Origin: Symsagittifera roscoffensis
Lineage: Eukaryota; Xenacoelomorpha; Acoela; Convolutidae
Direction of reading: 5' to 3'
Assembly (NCBI RefSeq): GCF_963678635.1
Contig: NC_087062.1
Span: 22,918,370 to 22,982,369, forward strand
Length of the DNA stretch: 64,000 nt
Shown: one piece after another, positions 55,430 to 64,000 of the stretch
How positions within the stretch are numbered: position 1 is the stretch's first letter
Layout of the letters: each line of letters begins with the position of its first letter
The notes under the pieces: model-generated
The model's input: only the letters and a program-made list of their open reading frames with translations
Databases searched by the model: none
What the model was told of the DNA's origin: nothing
Translations under genes and position numbers: made by a program

Positions 55430-57680
55430 ATTTAGTGGCCCAGCTATTGCCCGGGTCTACCTGTTCTGAATTTTAAAATCATATATTGTACTGATACACA
55501 AAAGCGTAAGTAGTTATTTCAGTTTTAGCTGGGTAGTTTTCGAAAAAAGTGATTAAGATTTCAAAATTAATTACAAATTTTAAAAAGTTGACTTTTCCTA
55601 AATCCATGAACTCTTCTTTACTAAAACGTTGGAATAGCTTCTGCTTTCCGCACCCTGATTTTTTAGATTGAACCCTCAATACCAGATTTTAGGTAGCACT
55701 TTTCGAGAATACTGTAGGAGTTTCTAAAAAAAAGTTTTTCCGAAGTCCATATCAGCTTTTCACAAAAAAAAAACAAGAATGAAACAGATTACGCAGGAAA
55801 AGCTAAGCACTAAGAACTTTCCAAAAAACAGTCAACCTTTCAAAAAAATTGAGCTTTTTCTGAGGCCATTTTTGTTTCAAAGCGCAGGGCGTAGCCTCTT
55901 GCGCAGAAAAAACTTGCGTGATTGATTTATTTTTTTTCGGTTGAAGCCTTAATTTTTGATTTTGCTGATTTCTCAGAAAATTCGAAAAGTTTTTAACCTT
56001 AACTAAAGTTTTCAAAAAATGGGCTAGTTTAAGGCGATAACTTTTTGCTACTCAATTTAGGTAATAGACGCTTCAGAAAGGGAGATCCCCATAATTCGTT
56101 TTTTTGATTGAAACGTTCATCTCAGATTTGTGCATGAACTATTTGAGAAAAAACTAAAAAATTCAAAAAAAACAAATAGGCCAAAAATTCCCTACTGAAA
56201 CTTTTGAAGACCGTAGAACGTAAGGTAAAATAAAAAGAGACCAGCGAAATATCCAGGCACATAGCGTCGCAAAAAAACTAAAAACAACAAAACCCATTTT
56301 TTTCTTGCCACAAGTTTATTTCAAATAGGATCAAACACGAGCCAAAAATGAAGCAGCAACATTTGCAATTAAATTGTCTATGTTTAAATAAGCTGAAAAA
56401 TGATAAATTGAAATATACTAAAAGTGCCATCAAATGAGCATGTTTACTTCTGACTAAGGTCAGAATGTTTTTTTTCCGCATTATTACACTATGCTTTGAA
56501 GGTGTGTAATTAACGGGATCTGAAAAAGAAACAAAATTTTTTTACAATCATTGTCATTTTCGGTTTCAAGGTATCTAAAATATAACTTGAGTAGCTTACT
56601 GTTTTTTAGGAAAAAAGGAGCAGATAAATTCTAAGTTGGTTTGTCAAAACAGTGTTTTGTAATTGATGTTTTCATTGATTGATTTGATACGACTTCAAAA
56701 TTATTGCGCCGCTGTCTACCATTCAAAAGTATTTTGTGATTTTTAACAGAATTGTCCAGATAGCAGTGGAACCAATGAAACCAAAAAACTCAATCAGCTG
56801 CATCAAAACATCAAAACTGTATGAAGCAGTCGCTCGTCCAAGAAAAATTTTGAAATTTTGACTGACATTTTTTCGGTGAAACGAATTCGCTACAGAGGCG
56901 AAAAAAAACATAGTGAGCACACGCCAAAAAGAAGAAAAATTAGAAATAACCCTCAATTAAGTCAAAAATTGACCACGTCTGAATTTCAAACCTGCAAACC
57001 AGAGATTAGGCGTCTCACACACTAACAAACGCGGGCGCTTAATATGGTCAACCACGGACGCTTAAAAGGCATCAAACACTAGCCACAAATAAAGCAGAGA
57101 ACAGATGCTATGCAATTTTCATTGCTTCAGGGAAATATCCTTATAAGTGAACACTTTTAATTTCAATTTAGGTTAGAAAAAGAAGGTTCGTAATAATACA
57201 CTAAGTTGATTGCAAGTGTAAAAGATTATGGAAAAATTGTTGAAAATGTTTAAGATTATTTCGATTTTGTTTCTTGTTTATTTCTTCATTTTTAAGACCA
57301 ACAGTCAATCAACTTAAAATAAACCAAAAATTTTTGTCAAAAAAATAATTCGCAGGGTAATTGCCGTACACATCAAAAACATAGATGTACCAACTTTGGA
57401 GCCTTGACAAGTTAAACGCAGTAAAAAGGCAGTTTCTTCAATTCCGCCATTTTGTTAGCAATGTTGTTTCCAGATAAATTTAGTACCCGATTTCAGTAGC
57501 AATGCTAAGCGCAATGATTACCAGCTGAAACTTTTCGAACCTAATGAAGCGAAAAATTTTTTTTTAGCTTTCAAAAATCATTTTAGCAATTATATTACCG
57601 ATTGAAAAGACAAGTACGCTATCAAGGTGGTAAGTCCTAACCCGAAATCTCAATCAGTTGTTAGGTTTGCTTGCCAGCTA
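55430..57680. other. Intergenic, no recognised feature
   Basis: Two kilobases without a protein-like frame, tRNA-like sequence or recognised repeat. Confidence 0.35.
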
Positions 57681-57684
57681 AAAA

Positions 57685-58310
57685 AATTATATTGTTCCGA
57701 CCTTTGATGAAAATGAGGAGGAAGTTGTTTGTAGTCGGATGTTTTAGTTTTTTTTTCCTTCTTTTTGTTTTTCCACGCAAAATCAGGTGCCACAAGTAAT
57801 GAGGGGACTGGGTTGAGGGATTTACCATATAAACGCTCTTTCAGTTGTAATTCGAACGACTTGAAAAATTTACCACAGTTTTTTTTCCAGTGTTGAGAAA
57901 AAACGGTTTGAGGCTTTTGAGTTTTTGCCCAATTTCAAGCGAGTAAAGCGATCGAGTAAGGTACGTTATATATAAATATTGGTCATTTAGGCTTATAAAA
58001 ACCTGATTTTACTTTTTTTAAAAACCAGTTTAAGAAGCTTCATTATGCGCTTTTTTGGCCATGAAAATTTTGATACAAATTTTGATACAAAAACTAGGAA
58101 AAACTTTAATTTTTTTTTTCGTTTATTTTCTTTTTTGAAATCAATTGCAGTGTTTTATGCCTAATTCACTAAATTTCTACGGATTTGTATAGTTGTATAA
58201 TCACACCACGCAGAAGAAACGACGCTCTCGTATACAGGCTTTTTCATCGGACCGAACCACGTTCATACTTGCACCCATTCAACTCAATACGTGAACCTGT
58301 AACACATCAC
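57685..58310 (+). repeat. Dispersed repeat shared with 41316-41990
   Basis: The second copy of this family. It starts TTGTTCCGACCTTTGATGAA, reminiscent of the HINE-like 5' end, so the two families may be related. The right limit is fuzzy near CACCCATTCAACTC. Confidence 0.6.
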
Positions 58311-58439
58311 GCTTTCTTAGTTTGGCGTAAAATTGCGCTCAATGGTATCACAAATTAGCAAAAAAATCTTTTCAGCCTTTGCTGCCGGCTCAACTAAAAA
58401 ATCGAAACAGCATACGGTTTCCAACTAGTGAAGGACGTT

Positions 58440-58777
58440 TTATTTTCAAAAAAAAGGAAAAATTTCGACTTATTTGTTTTTCCGAGCTCTCCGAAAAAAC
58501 TTTGAGGACCATACTTTGTCAAATTTGGAAACAAACAGGCTAGAAACGCCATTTTGAGCACTTTTAAAAATTATTTCAATAAAAAATTGCCTTTTTCGGA
58601 GCGCGCACCTCCCTCAAATTTAGTTATATCGGCGCCAAAGACGGGTTTAGAAAATTTTTGTGGTTTGCAGGCCAAAAATGGATCTCGTAAAATTATACCA
58701 AGGGAATCTTTTTGGAAAAGATTGGCTACTTTAAAAAAAAATCTAGTGTTTTTTGAATTCATTTGGTCAGCCCCAAC
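58440..58777. repeat. hAT-like MITE family fragment
   Basis: It contains TTTCGACTTATTTGTTTTTCCGAGCTCTC, CGGAGCGCGCACCTCCC, ATCGGCGCCAAAGACGGGTTTAG and GGTCAGCCC. It is cut at its right by insertion of the element at 58778. Confidence 0.5.
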
Positions 58778-59169
58778 CAGGGTTGGGAAAAAACGTTTTT
58801 TATTGAAAAAATGAATTAAATAGCGTTTAATTTATATAAAAAACATGTTTTATTGTTTTCTTTTTGCAGTTTGTTCAGTTCTAACTTTCTGCCCTCATAC
58901 CGATGATCTAATAGATATTCGGCAAGAAAAACGGGAGTCAGATAATTATCTCTTCCTTTTTCTAAGAAGATCCGGTGCAGCATTGTAGAGATCGAGCCGA
59001 GTTAATAAGGTAAGGCGGCTCATACCCCTATCGCAGCGTTCGACTCCCATATAAGTCTAGTTTTTAGCGATAAACGTTTTAAAATAAAAAAACAGTTTTT
59101 TAATTTCTGTTTTAAAACGTGTTTTTTTTGCCTTGTTTTAAAAGATGTTTTAAAACATTCCTAACTCTG
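58778..59169. mobile_element. 392-bp hAT-like MITE carrying a tRNA-like segment
   Basis: The ends are CAGGGTTGGGAA and TTCCTAACTCTG. The flanking octamers GCCCCAAC (58770-58777) and GCCCGAAC (59170-59177) match at 7 of 8, a good hAT target duplication. The interior is rich in AAACGTTTTAAAA-type words facing each other. In the middle, 58991-59052 looks tRNA-derived: GCCGAGTTAATAAGGTAAGGCG resembles the D arm of Leu/Ser tRNAs, and GCGTTCGACTCCC a B box. Confidence 0.75.
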
Positions 59170-59652
59170 GCCCGAACTATCAGCAAGTAACTTTTCATAA
59201 TTCACTTTGCCTCCCTGTTTTTATCAACGCTTTTCGAAAAAAGCTTAAAGTCAAAACTATATTGCCTAAACATAAATACGTTACAGCTAACTACTAGTAT
59301 GTTTTACAGCACGTGTTGCTACATGACTAGGCAGTTGAAATAATCTAGTATAACTTTACAATCAGTTGAATGTTAATTATTATTCAACTTGGTCGTTAAT
59401 TATTATTCAACTTGGTCTAAGCTCCTAATCTTTTGAATTTTACTAATAAATACAAATTCTCATAATTACTGGTATTGCTGGTAACCTGCTCTTCTACGTC
59501 TAGTTGCTTTTTATGCAGATTTAAATCATATGACTCAGCTGTTTAACACTTCAAACTTAACTGCGATCGATTCCGAATTGCAGGTCAGTCAGAACAGGAG
59601 CTTAAAATGCGTCATTAAATTTATCTAATGCTTGAGTTTATCAGTTGATTTT
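59170..59652. other. 3' flank of the pelota gene
   Basis: It should hold the pelota 3' UTR on the minus strand. I see no clear minus-strand AATAAA close to the stop codon. A direct repeat GTTAATTATTATTCAACTTGG occurs at about 59371 and 59394. Confidence 0.4.
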
Positions 59653-59873
59653 TCAGTGGTTCGGGTTAGCTTCGATACCATTATTCTCCATATCGTCATC
59701 TGATACATCCCCGTTCGCACCTCCACCTGCTCCGTCGTTGTCGTCCTCTTCGTCCTCCGACTCACACATCATGTCTAGTTCTGGCATCGGGAACCGCAGC
59801 AGGGCTGCTATGCCAGTCAGTCTGTCCAGATACTGTCCTGACTCGTGAAGACTGGATAGAATGCGTACTTCGC
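59653..59873 (-). CDS. PELO: Pelota exon 6 (C-terminus)
   Basis: It begins after a long T-tract and TTTTAG. It encodes the final C-domain strand-helix and a Glu/Asp/Gly-rich tail of about 45 residues, ending NPNH with TGA at 59655-59653. Confidence 0.92.
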
Positions 59874-61939
59874 CTAAAAAAAAACAAGCTATAAACTATT
59901 TTTCAAACTGATCGCTATTCAGTCATACTATTTCAAATAAACAATTTCAAATCAGCCATGAAGGTTTGACTTGATGTCCTTTTTGAGCTCAGCGCCAAAT
60001 AGCTTGAACATGAATGATTTTTTCGCAATTTTTTTCCTCAAAAATAACTTGGAATGGGTGGTTAAAATAGAAATTCCTCTAACCTCCGCAGTCCCTGACA
60101 TCTTCGACCAACTGCACGAACTGCTTCCTCACCACGAAGTTCCTACTTCTGAAAAGAGTGTCCGTAATGAGCAGTTCTTCTATGGCTTGTGCCTCACTCG
60201 CCTTCATGACTGCCTTGGGGCCGTAGATAGCTCTGTCTGGACTATTAAACATCAGTTTCTTGAAGCTATCCAAAGCACGCACCTCTTTGAGAGCCTGAAA
60301 AGTTAGTTCGAACTCAAGATCAAGCAGCATCATTCGAGTTTGATCCGAACCAAAATATTTTCACCAAAATTAGATTCATCTTAGAACCAAAGTATTTTCA
60401 TCAAATTAGATTAATCTTATCTTCTAAGTTCTATAATTCGTAAACTAGCATAATAACGTTTGTAACGATTGCGCTATTTTTTTCTACATTAGTAGTAAAA
60501 AAAACTGTACACTGACCTTGACGTCGCTTAGTTTGTTCACGAGTGACTCATCGGTCAGTAGTTCGTTCAACGAGTGTTTGTAGCCCGAGTCAGAATGGAC
60601 CAACACAAACTTACTCTTGTGCTCGTTTAGGGGCACTTTGTCCGCTTGGATCTGTGCATTGACGTATTTCATGAAGTCGTCTTTGACGAATCCTGGACTG
60701 GCTATTATTACACACTTCAGCACAGAGAAATTGAGATGGGTCAACATGGCCTGCAGTACCTGGAAGGCAGAAACTATATTTGATAGCATTTCGTTGAAAG
60801 ATCCTGGGTCGCAGAAAACCATAATTAGATCGAGGAAATTTCAACTGATTTCAAAAGATTCAAATCAAAAACGTCGAGGAAAAGAAAACTGGAGTGAAAA
60901 TATGAAGATTCAAAAGGAAAATACAAAATAACCCTCAACTTAAAGTACGGCATGGCACTTTTATGAGTAACCAATTTCATCTCTAGTTTAGACAAACTGA
61001 GTAATTCAATATCTTACCTGCTCATGGAATTTCAAAATTGCCTTTTCTTTTGCAGATGTCATTCCAGGTGTCTTCCTCGGAATGTTGATTTCAACCTTCT
61101 GCTTGGTCAAGGTCATCGAAGGTGTGATCAAACACACATAAGCTAGTCCATCTTGCATTGTAACAGCTGCCAGTTCTGCAGTGCTGTCTGGATCACAAGC
61201 ATCTAGGATCCTCTCGACTGAGATCGAATCCCATTCCTGCTTACCGAGGGTGAAGAACTCGTTCAGCTTTAGATCTATTTTATGATGAGCACCAAGGCGA
61301 ACGTGCTCATTCTTTTCTACGTTTTTACCCTTTAACGAAAAAGAAATCATCAGTAATTCTAACTTGGGCAATTTTTTTGCAAGAATTCTATTTTATTGAA
61401 GCGTCTATTTTAGTATATTATTTCTACCTTGATGGCGAGCTCTCCAACGTCGAAATCATAAGTGACTGTTATCACACAAAGAGTCAGTGTCATCGTGATT
61501 CTCTGGGTCTTGGAACTGCCAGTGTCTGACTGCTGGACTACCTTACGGAAAAAAAACAAACTCTTTTATAAAATCTTATAGTTTTTTCGCTAATACAGTT
61601 GCTATCATCGATCAAAACTACAATTTTTTCGAATTCATCAAGAATCAATAGCACTTGAAGCGTTCACAAAATAAAACAAAATAGAAGCGGAACAGATAGA
61701 ACGAATTTTCTTTTATATGAACATAATGATTAGATTTATAATTAACTTTTTTTAGGTTTATAATTAAAAACTATAAATCATGATGAACTCTATCCTACCT
61801 TACGACTGGTCTTGCATTTGATGGTGTCTCCCGGGGCTATTATGTTGTACATGTGCCATAGATCTTCTATGCTCTCCATGCACAACTTCACCTCTCTCGG
61901 CTCTCCGATTTTGGGCGGGAATCCGTACCTGTGCTTCAT
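59653..61939 (-). CDS. PELO: Pelota (mRNA surveillance / ribosome rescue factor), 6 exons
   Basis: The minus-strand join is 61939-61799, 61541-61428, 61329-61018, 60759-60517, 60294-60084 and 59873-59653. That is 1242 bp for 413 residues, with all introns GT-AG and phases closing. Pelota is an eRF1 paralogue that, with the GTPase HBS1, dissociates stalled ribosomes in No-Go and Non-Stop decay in the cytoplasm. Visible landmarks are EDLWHMYN in the Lsm-like N-domain, [35 protein letters not shown] with NIPRK in the central domain, [37 protein letters not shown], and [10 protein letters not shown] then [15 protein letters not shown] in the C-domain. An acidic tail follows. There is no GGQ motif, as expected for pelota. 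The start ATG gives the same N-terminal length as animal orthologues. Identification is essentially certain. Confidence 0.96.
60084..60294 (-). CDS. PELO: Pelota exon 5
   Basis: Acceptor AACTTTTCAG, donor GGAG|GTTAGA, phase 1 end. It encodes [35 protein letters not shown] and the start of the L7Ae-like C-domain. Confidence 0.93.
60517..60759 (-). CDS. PELO: Pelota exon 4
   Basis: Acceptor GCCTTCCAG, donor AAG|GTCAGT, 81 codons from [20 protein letters not shown] to LVNKLSDVK. Confidence 0.93.
61018..61329 (-). CDS. PELO: Pelota exon 3
   Basis: 104 codons from [16 protein letters not shown] to KFHEQ, ending the N-domain and entering the central domain. The acceptor GTTAAAG has a weak pyrimidine tract. 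Donor CAG|GTAAGA. Confidence 0.93.
61428..61541 (-). CDS. PELO: Pelota exon 2
   Basis: Acceptor CGTAAG, donor AAG|GTAGAA, 38 codons. It includes [20 protein letters not shown], matching the family's basic loop followed by TLTLCVEAI. Confidence 0.92.
61799..61939 (-). CDS. PELO: Pelota exon 1
   Basis: ATG at 61939, 47 codons ([12 protein letters not shown] to IKCKTSRK), donor AAG|GTAGGA, phase 0. It covers the first half of the N-domain. Confidence 0.9.
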
Positions 61940-63250
61940 TTCAACTACCCTTCCCAAGTTAATCAAGCAGTTTAGAGGTAATAGATCCGACTTTATTATT
62001 GGAGTTCCAAAGGTTGGGGTCTCGGAATGAAGATTTTTTCAAATCAAGTGGTGCCTATATGACAACGTTTTCTGCGACTGGTATCGAAATGAAACAGCAA
62101 CCAATGAGACGTCAGCATTTTAAATTGAGGCAATCAATTTGAGGCCCATTTTCAATCTGAAGAATGCATTTGTGAGAAAAATGTAAAAACGTTCTCACTT
62201 CCATTAGTCAACTCAACATTTCGAATAAAATCGATAAAAAAGTACGGAAAACTTCAGCGAAAAACCATTACTAAAATAATTGAATTAGCTGCAAAAATTC
62301 TAATCGGTAACCTACCAAAAACCAATCAACTCTCAAAGCTAAAAAAAATTAAAAATTTGAATGAATGACTTTCTTCCTCTCAATTCAACTTAGGTGAGCA
62401 AAGATCAGGTCCCCAATAAAAAAAAGTCCTTTACTTTCTTCAGAAACACTCAACTGCAAATCCCAGCAGATAATAAAATATTGTAAGTAATAAAACTCTA
62501 TTCTAACATTCAAGAGCATTCACAAAAAGGTAAACTAAATTCAATAAGCCTATCACTCTTTCAAGGGCGACCTTAAGAATAATAATGGCTTTTCAGTCAA
62601 AAGACTTCGTTATTGATACATTTATGTGCATTAAAGTAATTCCAACATTCATGATGAAATAACCGTTGCATTGCCAGGGCAGCCTAACTGTCAAAAGAGC
62701 TGGGATGTGCCAAAACTCATAGAGAGGCAATATGTGTACGGCCTTTTTTATTTTTCTAGTACTCGTAATACTATTATGGTACTTAGTACTGTCCTTATAC
62801 TATAAAGCATAAATAAATTTTTTTCTTCTTTCTTTCTCGTGATTGATAATAGCCTTAAATAAAATGGATTGACTTCACCTAAAATTTTAAAAACAGTTTT
62901 AGAGCATTTTTCTGAAGATTTCTGAAAAAACGGCCAATTCGGCTGCGGGCTGCCCTGGTAATCTAAAATATTGATGAAACATTTCAGTCTGAGTTAACAA
63001 TTCTAATTGCTTCACTGGTCTTTAACACGGATATTCAACTCTAGGGCCAATTTACCAAGGATACATACATATATACCTAATTTTCTTTACAAAACCGCGA
63101 TTATTTCTGAAGCTAAATTAATGATTGAAGCAATAAGAATTTCTTCTAAGTTTTTTTCTAAAACCGAACGTCGAGTTGCGTTGCTACTGAAGTGTTTTCC
63201 TAATATACAAATTTTAGCATCAATTCAAAATTGGACAGTCCGTCTTAGTT
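61940..63250. other. 5' flank of pelota, no gene recognised
   Basis: It should contain the pelota promoter and 5' UTR. No coding block is seen. The pair TGCCAGGGCAGCC (62670) and GGCTGCCCTGG (near 62947) could be ends of a small inverted element of about 280 bp. Confidence 0.35.
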
Positions 63251-63258
63251 GAGTCAAT

Positions 63259-63954
63259 CTAAAAAGCGAAGTCTCGATTGGTGAGAACGAGTGGTGCTAC
63301 TAGAGACCACGCGTAAAGTCCAGCACATGTCCAACCGGAGCCAATTTTGACCCACATCGCTGCGTTGCTTCTTTGGAACTGCTGCAGTTGGCCTAAAAAG
63401 TAAAATATATGGTTCGTTCATAAAGTCTGACAACAAATTAAAACCAATTAATGCCAATCCGGCGGAAGGCAATATAGCTGTTAACAAATTAACCTACAAA
63501 ATCAATGATCTAAAAACAACTTTATTTGAAATTTTGACACCGCGAGTGAAAAGTGAAATTTTTTTTTTCTGGAAAAAATTTCGCCGATCAATTGAGCACT
63601 CAAAAAAACAGATATCAACAACTATCTAACCAACAAATAATTGGATAAGTAAAAAGAAACACGAAACCGAAAAAAAGTTGATAGAAAAATCTAGAATATT
63701 TTCAATTTAGAATTTCGAAGTAAAAAGTATATCACGTTTAAGCACTTTAAAGCCCTAATTTCACGAATAGTTCATGATTCAAACTTTTTTCTCTAAGTTA
63801 TCCCATCCCGTCTAGAGAAAAAAAGCAAGAAGTAATTTTTCTATTCTGTTGGGAATTCAGTTCACTTTGACGCTAGAGATCATTCACGTTTTCCGTCACC
63901 TGTACACTTTTGCTGTTCGATGAAGGAAACTTCAAAAAGAGGGGCGAAGCTGGG
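63259..63954 (-). CDS. 3' end of an unidentified membrane-protein gene (two exons, partial)
   Basis: Exon 63954-63900 (acceptor AGTGTAG, donor ACAG|GTGACG) encodes [18 protein letters not shown]. Exon 63392-63259 (acceptor CTTTTTAG) encodes [20 protein letters not shown], then [18 protein letters not shown] and a stop. A Gly codon is split between the exons, so the phases fit. The second exon contains one strongly hydrophobic segment near the C-terminus, as in a multi-pass membrane protein. The 5' part lies beyond the window. The family is not recognised. The splice phase and composition make a real gene likely. Confidence 0.5.
63393..63899. other. Intron of the right-edge gene
   Basis: AT-rich. 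Nothing else is recognised. Confidence 0.35.
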
Positions 63955-64000
63955 CTACACTTGCGATATAAAAAAAAACATTGCGCTACCAGATAGTGAA

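Noticed and set aside
59971-60306. 111-codon plus-strand frame
   Set aside because: Antisense shadow of pelota exon 5.
1-64000. CRISPR arrays, operons, bacterial promoters
   Set aside because: The spaced repeats in the window are transposon termini or foldback words without regular spacers, and the genes are intron-containing and eukaryotic.

Overview
This window is nuclear DNA from an AT-rich animal genome. It holds intron-containing genes with canonical GT-AG splice sites, a neurotransmitter-type Cys-loop receptor, and many decayed DNA transposons, foldback elements and LTR fragments. Nothing looks prokaryotic: there are no operons, Shine-Dalgarno sites or CRISPR arrays. The phylum cannot be fixed from sequence alone. 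A marine invertebrate is plausible, and a larvacean-type tunicate is only a weak guess.

Two genes reconstruct completely, because every splice phase closes. The first is a plus-strand gene of eight coding exons (35491-53501, 461 codons plus stop). It encodes a Cys-loop ligand-gated ion channel with a PAR motif before M2, which is typical of anion-selective GABA-A/glycine-like receptors. The second is a minus-strand gene of six coding exons (61939 down to 59653, 413 codons plus stop) encoding the mRNA-surveillance and ribosome-rescue factor pelota. At the right edge, two phase-compatible minus-strand exons (63954-63900 and 63392-63259) look like the 3' end of a third gene for an unidentified membrane protein.

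The left half (1-34 kb) is almost entirely transposon-derived. It contains a mariner-type transposase C-terminus (2-211), a 715-bp palindromic TA-flanked MITE inserted into the second unit of a 1.27-kb tandem duplication (6949-9986), and a minus-strand LTR retrotransposon remnant with LTR, primer-binding site, long leader and frameshifted gag but no pol (10.3-14.6 kb). It also contains a Merlin/ISXO2-type transposase relic (23.9-24.7 kb), a MULE whose terminal inverted repeats are built of about 15-bp tandem repeats (24.9-27.3 kb) and which lies partly inside a 3.3-kb tandem duplication (25.5-31.8 kb), and a second, unrelated MULE relic (32.5-32.9 kb).

Several repeat families recur through the window, including the receptor introns. 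One is about 530 bp and ends in a short hairpin, resembling non-autonomous Helentrons. One is a foldback family with CCCGGGTTGAC ends. One is a hAT-like family with 8-bp target duplications, and a separate hAT-like MITE carries a tRNA-like segment. Receptor intron 6 is almost wholly two adjacent long palindromes whose arms differ but whose central 28 nt are nearly identical. A solo LTR matching the 14-kb LTR, with a 4-bp target duplication, sits just after the receptor's probable poly(A) signal.
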